From positions 496,001 through 560,000 of the forward strand of contig NW_027096047.1 of NCBI RefSeq assembly GCF_040115645.1: a stretch of 64,000 nt of DNA, written 5' to 3'. Source of the DNA: Euwallacea fornicatus. Its lineage: Eukaryota; Arthropoda; Insecta; Coleoptera; Curculionidae. Shown piece by piece: positions 27,082 through 38,856 of this stretch. Numbering within the stretch: the first letter of the stretch is position 1; each line of letters begins with the position of its first letter. A program made the translations under genes and the position numbers. Under the pieces are notes generated by a model. It saw only the letters and a list, made by a program, of their open reading frames with translations. It was not told the DNA's origin and made no database searches.

Positions 27082-28136
27082 GAGCTCATAAAGTACTATT
27101 ATTCTTGGAAATTCAACAAGATGCAATCATGATGTGTTGTGTCATTTTAAAGATCTCGTCGAGCTGATTAATTTGACACTTTGTTTAACAAATTTGGTCC
27201 ACATTTGCCGAAGTTACCGAGCTTCAAAGTTTGAAAAGTCACAAAATATGTGTGTTTGAGCTCATAAAGTACTATTATTCTTGGAAATTCAACAAGATGC
27301 AATCACGATGTGTTGTGTCATTTTAAAGATCTCGCCGAGCTGATTAATTTGACACTTTGTTTAACAAATTTAGTCCACATTTGCCGAAGTTACCGAGCTT
27401 CAAAGTTTGAAAAGTCACAAAATATGTGTGTTTGAGCACATAAAGTACTATTTTTCTTGGAAGTTCAACAAGATGCAATCATGATGTGTTGTGTCATTTT
27501 AAAGATCTCGTCGAGCTGATTAATTTGACACTTTGTTTAACAAATTTGGTCCACATTTGCCGAAGTTACCGAGCTTCAAAGTTTGAAAAGTCACAAAATA
27601 TGTGTGTTTGAGCTCATAAAGTACTATTATTCTTGGAAATTCAACAAGATGCAATCATGATGTGTTGTGTCATTTTAAAGATCTCGTCGAGCTGATTAAT
27701 TTGACACTTTGTTTAACAAATTTAGTCCACATTTGCCGAAGTTACCGAGCTTCAAAGTTTGAAAAGTCACAAAATATGTGTGTTTGAGCACATAAAGTAC
27801 TATTTTTCTTGGAAGTTCAACAAGATGCAATCATGATGTGTTGTGTCATTTTAAAGATCTCGTCGAGCTGATTAATTTGACACTTTGTTTAACAAATTTG
27901 GTCCACATTTGCCGAAGTTACCGAGCTTCAAAGTTTGAAAAGTCAAAAAATATGTGTGTTTGAGCTCATAAAGTACTATTATTCTTGGAAATTCAACAAG
28001 ATGCAATCATGATGTGTTGTGACATCTTCAAAATCTTGTTGAGCTGATTAATTTCACACATTGTTTAACAAATTTGGTCCACATTTGCGAAGTTACCGAG
28101 CTTCAAAGTTTGAAAAGTCACAAAATATGTGTGTTT
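27082..28136 (+). repeat. Six-monomer unit, copy 1 of 3
   Basis: This 1,055-bp unit recurs at 29190-30244 (offset 2108) and 35692-36746 (offset 8610). The order is: a plain 'gagctcata' unit; a unit with the rare 'aatcacgatg' and 'ctcgccgag' plus 'tttagtcc'; a 'tattttt' unit; a 'gagctcata' unit with 'tttagtcc'; a 'tattttt' unit ending 'gtcaaaaaatatg'; and a B-type unit with 'tttcacacattg' and 'ttgcgaag'. The 'tcacgatg' marker is at 27303, 29411 and 35913. Confidence 0.88.
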
Positions 28137-28516
28137 GAGCACATAAAGTACTATTTTTCTTGGAAGTTCAACAAGATGCAATCATGATGTGTTGTGACAT
28201 CTTCAAAATCTTGTTGAGCTGATTAATTTCACACATTGTTTAACAAATTTGGTCCACATTTGCGAAGTTACCGAGCTTCAAAGTTTGAAAAGTCACAAAA
28301 TATGTGTGTTTGAGCTCATAAAGTACTATTATTCTTGGAAATTCAACAAGATGCAATCATGATGTGTTGTGACATCTTCAAAATCTTGTTGAGCTGATTA
28401 ATTTGACACTTTGTTTAACAAATTTGGTCCACATTTGCGAAGTTACCGAGCTTCAAAGTTTGAAAAGTCACAAAATATGTGTGTTTGAGCTCATAAAGTA
28501 CTATTATTCTTGGAAA

Positions 28517-31426
28517 TTCAACAAGATGCAATCATGATGTGTTGTGACATCTTCAAAATCTTGTTGAGCTGATTAATTTGACACTTTGTTTAACAAATTT
28601 GGTCCACATTTGCGAAGTTACCGAGCTTCAAAGTTTGAAAAGTCACAAAATATGTGTGTTTGAGCACATAAAGTACTATTTTTCTTGGAAGTTCAACAAG
28701 ATGCAATCATGATGTGTTGTGTCATTTTAAAGATCTCGTCGAGCTGATTAATTTGACACTTTGTTTAACAAATTTAGTCCACATTTGCCGAAGTTACCGA
28801 GCTTCAAAGTTTGAAAAGTCACAAAATATGTGTGTTTGAGTTCATAAAGTACTATTATTCTTGGAAATTCAACAAGATGCAATCATGATGTGTTGTGTCA
28901 TTTTAAAGATCTCGTCGAGCTGATTAATTTGACACTTTGTTTAACAAATTTGGTCCACATTTGCCGAAGTTACCGAGCTTCAAAGTTTGAAAAGTCACAA
29001 AATATGTGTGTTTGAGCACATAAAGTACTATTTTTCTTGGAAATTCAACAAGATGCAATCATGATGTGTTGTGTCATTTTAAAGATCTCGTCGAGCTGAT
29101 TAATTTGACACTTTGTTTAACAAATTTGGTCCACATTTGCCGAAGTTACCGAGCTTCAAAGTTTGAAAAGTCACAAAATATGTGTGTTTGAGCTCATAAA
29201 GTACTATTATTCTTGGAAATTCAACAAGATGCAATCATGATGTGTTGTGTCATTTTAAAGATCTCGTCGAGCTGATTAATTTGACACTTTGTTTAACAAA
29301 TTTGGTCCACATTTGCCGAAGTTACCGAGCTTCAAAGTTTGAAAAGTCACAAAATATGTGTGTTTGAGCTCATAAAGTACTATTATTCTTGGAAATTCAA
29401 CAAGATGCAATCACGATGTGTTGTGTCATTTTAAAGATCTCGCCGAGCTGATTAATTTGACACTTTGTTTAACAAATTTAGTCCACATTTGCCGAAGTTA
29501 CCGAGCTTCAAAGTTTGAAAAGTCACAAAATATGTGTGTTTGAGCACATAAAGTACTATTTTTCTTGGAAGTTCAACAAGATGCAATCATGATGTGTTGT
29601 GTCATTTTAAAGATCTCGTCGAGCTGATTAATTTGACACTTTGTTTAACAAATTTGGTCCACATTTGCCGAAGTTACCGAGCTTCAAAGTTTGAAAAGTC
29701 ACAAAATATGTGTGTTTGAGCTCATAAAGTACTATTATTCTTGGAAATTCAACAAGATGCAATCATGATGTGTTGTGTCATTTTAAAGATCTCGTCGAGC
29801 TGATTAATTTGACACTTTGTTTAACAAATTTAGTCCACATTTGCCGAAGTTACCGAGCTTCAAAGTTTGAAAAGTCACAAAATATGTGTGTTTGAGCACA
29901 TAAAGTACTATTTTTCTTGGAAGTTCAACAAGATGCAATCATGATGTGTTGTGTCATTTTAAAGATCTCGTCGAGCTGATTAATTTGACACTTTGTTTAA
30001 CAAATTTGGTCCACATTTGCCGAAGTTACCGAGCTTCAAAGTTTGAAAAGTCAAAAAATATGTGTGTTTGAGCTCATAAAGTACTATTATTCTTGGAAAT
30101 TCAACAAGATGCAATCATGATGTGTTGTGACATCTTCAAAATCTTGTTGAGCTGATTAATTTCACACATTGTTTAACAAATTTGGTCCACATTTGCGAAG
30201 TTACCGAGCTTCAAAGTTTGAAAAGTCACAAAATATGTGTGTTTGAGCTCATAATGTACTATTATTCTTGGAAATTCAACAAGATGCAATCATGATGTGT
30301 TGTGTCATTTTAAAGATCTCGTCGAGCTGATTAATTTGACACTTTGTTTAACAAATTTGGTCCACATTTGCCGAAGTTACCGAGCTTCAAAGTTTGAAAA
30401 GTCACAAAATATGTGTGTTTGAGCTCATAAAGTACTATTATTCTTGGAAATTCAACAAGATGCAATCATGATGTGTTGTGTCATTTTAAAGATCTCGTCG
30501 AGCTGATTAATTTGACACTTTGTTTAACAAATTTGGTCCACATTTGCCGAAGTTACCGAGCTTCAAAGTTTGAAAAGTCAAAAAATATGTGTGTTTGAGC
30601 TCATAAAGTACTATTATTCTTGGAAATTCAACAAGATGCAATCATGATGTGTTGTGACATCTTCAAAATCTTGTTGAGCTGATTAATTTCACACATTGTT
30701 TAACAAATTTGGTCCATATTTGCCGAAGTTACCGAGCTTCAAAGTTTGAAAAGTCACAAAAGATGTGTGTTTGAGCACATAAAGTACTATTTTTCTTGGA
30801 AGTTCAACAAGATGCAATCATGATGTGTTGTGACATCTTCAAAATCTTGTTGAGCTGATTAATTTGACACTTTGTTTAACAAATTTGGTCCACATTTGCG
30901 AAGTTACCGAGCTTCAAAGTTTGAAAAGTCACAAAATATGTGTGTTTGAGCACATAAAGTACTATTTTTCTTGGAAGTTCAACAAGATGCAATCATGATG
31001 TGTTGTGTCATTTTAAAGATCTCGTCGAGCTGATTAATTTGACACTTTGTTTAACAAATTTAGTCCACATTTGCCGAAGTTACCGAGCTTCAAAATTTGA
31101 AAAGTCACAAAATATGTGTGTTTGAGCTCATAAAGTACTATTATTCTTGGAAATTCAACAAGATGCAATCATGATGTGTTGTGTCATTTTAAAGATCTCG
31201 TCGAGCTGATTAATTTGACACTTTGTTTAACAAATTTGGTCCACATTTGCCGAAGTTACCGAGCATCAAAGTTTGAAAAGTCTCAAAATATGTGTGTTTG
31301 AGCTCATAAAGTACTATTATTCTTGGAAATTCAACAAGATGCAATCATGATGTGTTGTGTCATTTTAAAGATCTCGTCGAGCTGATTAATTTGACACTTT
31401 GTTTAACAAATTTGGTCCACATTTGC
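28517..31426 (+). repeat. 2.9-kb segmental duplication, copy 1 (partner 35019-37928)
   Basis: A 2,910-bp stretch (about 16.5 monomers) matches 35019-37928 at a constant offset of 6502 bp (37 monomers, some 175 bp). Anchors at exactly this offset are 'gagttcata' (28838/35340), 'tcacgatg' (29411/35913), 'caaaattt' (31091/37593) and 'gagcatca' (31261/37763). The left limit is a base difference at 28516/35018 and the right limit is 'ttgcgaag' against 'ttgccgaag' just after 31426. I saw one internal difference (a at 28984, t at 35486). The comparison was by eye along markers and is not exhaustive. Confidence 0.9.
29190..30244 (+). repeat. Six-monomer unit, copy 2 of 3
   Basis: This is the second copy of the unit at 27082-28136, and it lies inside the 2.9-kb duplication. 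After it the sequence continues with a 'gagctcataatg' monomer, whereas copy 1 continues with a 'gagcac' B-type monomer, so the copies part exactly at a monomer start near 30245/28137. Confidence 0.88.
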
Positions 31427-32704
31427 GAAGTTACCGAGCTTCAAAGTTTGAAAAGTCACAAAATATGTGTGTTTGAGCTCATAATGTACTATTATTCTTG
31501 GAAATTCAACAAGATGCAATCATGATGTGTTGTGTCATTTTAAAGATCTCGTCGAGCTGATTAATTTGACACTTTGTTTAACAAATTTGGTCCACATTTG
31601 CCGAAGTTACCGAGCTTCAAAGTTTGAAAAGTCACAAAATATGTGTGTTTGAGCTCATAAAGTACTATTATTCTTGGAAATTCAACAAGATGCAATCATG
31701 ATGTGTTGTGTCATTTTAAAGATCTCGTCGAGCTGATTAATTTGACACTTTGTTTAACAAATTTGGTCCACATTTGCCGAAGTTACCGAGCTTCAAAGTT
31801 TGAAAAGTCACAAAATATGTGTGTTTGAGCACATAAAGTACTATTTTTCTTGGAAGTTCAACAAGATGCAATCATGATGTGTTGTGTCATTTTAAAGATC
31901 TCGTCGAGCTGATTAATTTGACACTTTGTTTAACAAATTTGGTCCACATTTGCCGAAGTTACCGAGCTTCAAAGTTTGAAAAGTCACAAAAGATGTGTGT
32001 TTGAGCACATAAAGTACTATTTTTCTTGGAAGTTCAACAAGATGCAATCATGATGTGTTGTGACATCTTCAAAATCTTGTTGAGCTGATTAATTTGACAC
32101 TTTGTTTAACAAATTTGGTCCACATTTGCGAAGTTACCGAGCTTCAAAGTTTGAAAAGTCACAAAATATGTGTGTTTGAGCTCATAATGTACTATTATTC
32201 TTGGAAATTCAACAAGATGCAATCATGATGTGTTGTGTCATTTTAAAGATCTCGTCGAGCTGATTAATTTGACACTTTGTTTAACAAATTTGGTCCACAT
32301 TTGCGAAGTTACCGAGCTTCAAAGTTTGAAAAGTCACAAAATATGTGTGTTTGAGCTCATAATGTACTATTATTCTTGGAAATTCAACAAGATGCAATCA
32401 TGATGTGTTGTGTCATTTTAAAGATCTCGTCGAGCTGATTAATTTGACACTTTGTTTAACAAATTTGGTCCACATTTGCCGAAGTTACCGAGCTTCAAAG
32501 TTTGAAAAGTCACAAAATATGTGTGTTTGAGCTCATAAAGTACTATTATTCTTGGAAATTCAACAAGATGCAATCATGATGTGTTGTGTCATTTTAAAGA
32601 TCTCGTCGAGCTGATTAATTTGACACTTTGTTTAACAAATTTGGTCCACATTTGCCGAAGTTACCGAGCTTCAAAGTTTGAAAAGTCACAAAATATGTGT
32701 GTTT

Positions 32705-33759
32705 GAGCACATAAAGTACTATTTTTCTTGGAAGTTCAACAAGATGCAATCATGATGTGTTGTGTCATTTTAAAGATCTCGTCGAGCTGATTAATTTGAC
32801 ACTTTGTTTAACAAATTTGGTCCACATTTGCCGAAGTTACCGAGCTTCAAAGTTTGAAAAGTCACAAAAGATGTGTGTTTGAGCACATAAAGTACTATTT
32901 TTCTTGGAAGTTCAACAAGATGCAATCATGATGTGTTGTGACATCTTCAAAATCTTGTTGAGCTGATTAATTTGACACTTTGTTTAACAAATTTGGTCCA
33001 CATTTGCCGAAGTTACCGAGCTTCAAAGTTTGAAAAGTCACAAAAGATGTGTGTTTGAGCACATAAAGTACTATTTTTCTTGGAAGTTCAACAAGATGCA
33101 ATCATGATGTGTTGTGTCATTTTAAAGATCTCGTCGAGCTGATTAATTTGACACTTTGTTTAACAAATTTGGTCCACATTTGCCGAAGTTACCGAGCTTC
33201 AAAGTTTGAAAAGTCACAAAAGATGTGTGTTTGAGCACATAAAGTACTATTTTTCTTGGAAGTTCAACAAGATGCAATCATGATGTGTTGTGACATCTTC
33301 AAAATCTTGTTGAGCTGATTAATTTGACACTTTGTTTAACAAATTTGGTCCACATTTGCCGAAGTTACCGAGCTTCAAAGTTTGAAAAGTCACAAAAGAT
33401 GTGTGTTTGAGCACATAAAGTACTATTTTTCTTGGAAGTTCAACAAGATGCAATCATGATGTGTTGTGTCATTTTAAAGATCTCGTCGAGCTGATTAATT
33501 TGACACTTTGTTTAACAAATTTGGTCCACATTTGCCGAAGTTACCGAGCTTCAAAGTTTGAAAAGTCACAAAAGATGTGTGTTTGAGCACATAAAGTACT
33601 ATTTTTCTTGGAAGTTCAACAAGATGCAATCATGATGTGTTGTGACATCTTCAAAATCTTGTTGAGCTGATTAATTTGACACTTTGTTTAACAAATTTGG
33701 TCCACATTTGCGAAGTTACCGAGCTTCAAAGTTTGAAAAGTCACAAAATATGTGTGTTT
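32705..33759 (+). repeat. Dimeric higher-order repeat, three copies of ~352 bp
   Basis: Starts at 32705, 33057 and 33409 each begin a pair: an A-type 'gatctcg' monomer ending 'cacaaaagatg', then a B-type 'gacatcttcaaaatcttg' monomer with 'ttgagctg'. In the first two pairs the B-type unit keeps 'ttgccgaag' and ends 'aaaagatg'. In the third it has the 1-bp deletion 'ttgcgaag' and ends 'aaaatatg', giving a shorter final unit. This is the clearest strict A-B alternation in the window. Confidence 0.85.
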
Positions 33760-35018
33760 GAGCTCATAATGTACTATTATTCTTGGAAATTCAACAAGAT
33801 GCAATCATGATGTGTTGTGTCATTTTAAAGATCTCGTCGAGCTGATTAATTTGACACTTTGTTTAACAAATTTGGTCCACATTTGCGAAGTTACCGAGCT
33901 TCAAAGTTTGAAAAGTCACAAAATATGTGTGTTTGAGCTCATAATGTACTATTATTCTTGGAAATTCAACAAGATGCAATCATGATGTGTTGTGTCATTT
34001 TAAAGATCTCGTCGAGCTGATTAATTTGACACTTTGTTTAACAAATTTGGTCCACATTTGCCGAAGTTACCGAGCTTCAAAGTTTGAAAAGTCACAAAAT
34101 ATGTGTGTTTGAGCTCATAAAGTACTATTATTCTTGGAAATTCAACAAGATGCAATCATGATGTGTTGTGTCATTTTAAAGATCTCGTCGAGCTGATTAA
34201 TTTGACACTTTGTTTAACAAATTTGGTCCACATTTGCCGAAGTTACCGAGCTTCAAAGTTTGAAAAGTCACAAAAGATGTGTGTTTGAGCACATAAAGTA
34301 CTATTTTTCTTGGAAGTTCAACAAGATGCAATCATGATGTGTTGTGACATCTTCAAAATCTTGTTGAGCTGATTAATTTGACACTTTGTTTAACAAATTT
34401 GGTCCACATTTGCGAAGTTACCGAGCTTCAAAGTTTGAAAAGTCACAAAATATGTGTGTTTGAGCTCATAATGTACTATTATTCTTGGAAATTCAACAAG
34501 ATGCAATCATGATGTGTTGTGTCATTTTAAAGATCTCGTCGAGCTGATTAATTTGACACTTTGTTTAACAAATTTGGTCCACATTTGCCGAAGTTACCGA
34601 GCTTCAAAGTTTGAAAAGTCACAAAATATGTGTGTTTGAGCTCATAAAGTACTATTATTCTTGGAAATTCAACAAGATGCAATCATGATGTGTTGTGTCA
34701 TTTTAAAGATCTCGTCGAGCTGATTAATTTGACACTTTGTTTAACAAATTTGGTCCACATTTGCCGAAGTTACCGAGCTTCAAAGTTTGAAAAGTCACAA
34801 AATATGTGTGTTTGAGCACATAAAGTACTATTTTTCTTGGAAGTTCAACAAGATGCAATCATGATGTGTTGTGTCATTTTAAAGATCTCGTCGAGCTGAT
34901 TAATTTGACACTTTGTTTAACAAATTTGGTCCACATTTGCGAAGTTACCGAGCTTCAAAGTTTGAAAAGTCACAAAAGATGTGTGTTTGAGCACATAAAG
35001 TACTATTTTTCTTGGAAG

Positions 35019-37928
35019 TTCAACAAGATGCAATCATGATGTGTTGTGACATCTTCAAAATCTTGTTGAGCTGATTAATTTGACACTTTGTTTAACAAAT
35101 TTGGTCCACATTTGCGAAGTTACCGAGCTTCAAAGTTTGAAAAGTCACAAAATATGTGTGTTTGAGCACATAAAGTACTATTTTTCTTGGAAGTTCAACA
35201 AGATGCAATCATGATGTGTTGTGTCATTTTAAAGATCTCGTCGAGCTGATTAATTTGACACTTTGTTTAACAAATTTAGTCCACATTTGCCGAAGTTACC
35301 GAGCTTCAAAGTTTGAAAAGTCACAAAATATGTGTGTTTGAGTTCATAAAGTACTATTATTCTTGGAAATTCAACAAGATGCAATCATGATGTGTTGTGT
35401 CATTTTAAAGATCTCGTCGAGCTGATTAATTTGACACTTTGTTTAACAAATTTGGTCCACATTTGCCGAAGTTACCGAGCTTCAATGTTTGAAAAGTCAC
35501 AAAATATGTGTGTTTGAGCACATAAAGTACTATTTTTCTTGGAAATTCAACAAGATGCAATCATGATGTGTTGTGTCATTTTAAAGATCTCGTCGAGCTG
35601 ATTAATTTGACACTTTGTTTAACAAATTTGGTCCACATTTGCCGAAGTTACCGAGCTTCAAAGTTTGAAAAGTCACAAAATATGTGTGTTTGAGCTCATA
35701 AAGTACTATTATTCTTGGAAATTCAACAAGATGCAATCATGATGTGTTGTGTCATTTTAAAGATCTCGTCGAGCTGATTAATTTGACACTTTGTTTAACA
35801 AATTTGGTCCACATTTGCCGAAGTTACCGAGCTTCAAAGTTTGAAAAGTCACAAAATATGTGTGTTTGAGCTCATAAAGTACTATTATTCTTGGAAATTC
35901 AACAAGATGCAATCACGATGTGTTGTGTCATTTTAAAGATCTCGCCGAGCTGATTAATTTGACACTTTGTTTAACAAATTTAGTCCACATTTGCCGAAGT
36001 TACCGAGCTTCAAAGTTTGAAAAGTCACAAAATATGTGTGTTTGAGCACATAAAGTACTATTTTTCTTGGAAGTTCAACAAGATGCAATCATGATGTGTT
36101 GTGTCATTTTAAAGATCTCGTCGAGCTGATTAATTTGACACTTTGTTTAACAAATTTGGTCCACATTTGCCGAAGTTACCGAGCTTCAAAGTTTGAAAAG
36201 TCACAAAATATGTGTGTTTGAGCTCATAAAGTACTATTATTCTTGGAAATTCAACAAGATGCAATCATGATGTGTTGTGTCATTTTAAAGATCTCGTCGA
36301 GCTGATTAATTTGACACTTTGTTTAACAAATTTAGTCCACATTTGCCGAAGTTACCGAGCTTCAAAGTTTGAAAAGTCACAAAATATGTGTGTTTGAGCA
36401 CATAAAGTACTATTTTTCTTGGAAGTTCAACAAGATGCAATCATGATGTGTTGTGTCATTTTAAAGATCTCGTCGAGCTGATTAATTTGACACTTTGTTT
36501 AACAAATTTGGTCCACATTTGCCGAAGTTACCGAGCTTCAAAGTTTGAAAAGTCAAAAAATATGTGTGTTTGAGCTCATAAAGTACTATTATTCTTGGAA
36601 ATTCAACAAGATGCAATCATGATGTGTTGTGACATCTTCAAAATCTTGTTGAGCTGATTAATTTCACACATTGTTTAACAAATTTGGTCCACATTTGCGA
36701 AGTTACCGAGCTTCAAAGTTTGAAAAGTCACAAAATATGTGTGTTTGAGCTCATAATGTACTATTATTCTTGGAAATTCAACAAGATGCAATCATGATGT
36801 GTTGTGTCATTTTAAAGATCTCGTCGAGCTGATTAATTTGACACTTTGTTTAACAAATTTGGTCCACATTTGCCGAAGTTACCGAGCTTCAAAGTTTGAA
36901 AAGTCACAAAATATGTGTGTTTGAGCTCATAAAGTACTATTATTCTTGGAAATTCAACAAGATGCAATCATGATGTGTTGTGTCATTTTAAAGATCTCGT
37001 CGAGCTGATTAATTTGACACTTTGTTTAACAAATTTGGTCCACATTTGCCGAAGTTACCGAGCTTCAAAGTTTGAAAAGTCAAAAAATATGTGTGTTTGA
37101 GCTCATAAAGTACTATTATTCTTGGAAATTCAACAAGATGCAATCATGATGTGTTGTGACATCTTCAAAATCTTGTTGAGCTGATTAATTTCACACATTG
37201 TTTAACAAATTTGGTCCATATTTGCCGAAGTTACCGAGCTTCAAAGTTTGAAAAGTCACAAAAGATGTGTGTTTGAGCACATAAAGTACTATTTTTCTTG
37301 GAAGTTCAACAAGATGCAATCATGATGTGTTGTGACATCTTCAAAATCTTGTTGAGCTGATTAATTTGACACTTTGTTTAACAAATTTGGTCCACATTTG
37401 CGAAGTTACCGAGCTTCAAAGTTTGAAAAGTCACAAAATATGTGTGTTTGAGCACATAAAGTACTATTTTTCTTGGAAGTTCAACAAGATGCAATCATGA
37501 TGTGTTGTGTCATTTTAAAGATCTCGTCGAGCTGATTAATTTGACACTTTGTTTAACAAATTTAGTCCACATTTGCCGAAGTTACCGAGCTTCAAAATTT
37601 GAAAAGTCACAAAATATGTGTGTTTGAGCTCATAAAGTACTATTATTCTTGGAAATTCAACAAGATGCAATCATGATGTGTTGTGTCATTTTAAAGATCT
37701 CGTCGAGCTGATTAATTTGACACTTTGTTTAACAAATTTGGTCCACATTTGCCGAAGTTACCGAGCATCAAAGTTTGAAAAGTCTCAAAATATGTGTGTT
37801 TGAGCTCATAAAGTACTATTATTCTTGGAAATTCAACAAGATGCAATCATGATGTGTTGTGTCATTTTAAAGATCTCGTCGAGCTGATTAATTTGACACT
37901 TTGTTTAACAAATTTGGTCCACATTTGC
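35019..37928 (+). repeat. 2.9-kb segmental duplication, copy 2 (partner 28517-31426)
   Basis: This is the partner of 28517-31426 at offset 6502 bp. It carries the private base change t at 35486 ('ttcaatgttt'). After its end, the unit with 'gagcatcaaag' and 'aagtctcaaa' is repeated once more (gagcatca near 37,939), which the other copy lacks. The copy therefore ends at or next to a local monomer duplication. Confidence 0.9.
35692..36746 (+). repeat. Six-monomer unit, copy 3 of 3
   Basis: This is the third copy of the unit at 27082-28136, carried inside copy 2 of the 2.9-kb duplication. It is followed by a 'gagctcataatg' monomer, as in copy 2. Copy 1 is therefore the outlier in flanking context, and the 6-monomer amplification came before the 2.9-kb duplication. 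Confidence 0.88.
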
Positions 37929-38856
37929 CGAAGTTACCGAGCATCAAAGTTTGAAAAGTCTCAAAATATGTGTGTTTGAGCTCATAAAGTACTATTATTC
38001 TTGGAAATTCAACAAGATGCAATCATGATGTGTTGTGTCATTTTAAAGATCTCGTCGAGCTGATTAATTTGACACTTTGTTTAACAAATTTGGTCCACAT
38101 TTGCCGAAGTTACCGAGCTTCAAAGTTTGAAAAGTCACAAAATATGTGTGTTTGAGCTCATAATGTACTATTATTCTTGGAAATTCAACAAGATGCAATC
38201 ATGATGTGTTGTGTCATTTTAAAGATCTCGTCGAGCTGATTAATTTGACACTTTGTTTAACAAATTTGGTCCACATTTGCCGAAGTTACCGAGCTTCAAA
38301 GTTTGAAAAGTCACAAAAGATGTGTGTTTGAGCACATAAAGTACTATTTTTCTTGGAAGTTCAACAAGATGCAATCATGATGTGTTGTGACATCTTCAAA
38401 ATCTTGTTGAGCTGATTAATTTGACACTTTGTTTAACAAATTTGGTCCACATTTGCGAAGTTACCGAGCTTCAAAGTTTGAAAAGTCACAAAATATGTGT
38501 GTTTGAGCTCATAATGTACTATTATTCTTGGAAATTCAACAAGATGCAATCATGATGTGTTGTGTCATTTTAAAGATCTCGTCGAGCTGATTAATTTGAC
38601 ACTTTGTTTAACAAATTTGGTCCACATTTGCCGAAGTTACCGAGCTTCAAAGTTTGAAAAGTCACAAAATATGTGTGTTTGAGCACATAAAGTACTATTT
38701 TTCTTGGAAGTTCAACAAGATGCAATCATGATGTGTTGTGTCATTTTAAAGATCTCGTCGAGCTGATTAATTTGACACTTTGTTTAACAAATTTGGTCCA
38801 CATTTGCCGAAGTTACCGAGCTTCAAAGTTTGAAAAGTCACAAAAGATGTGTGTTT

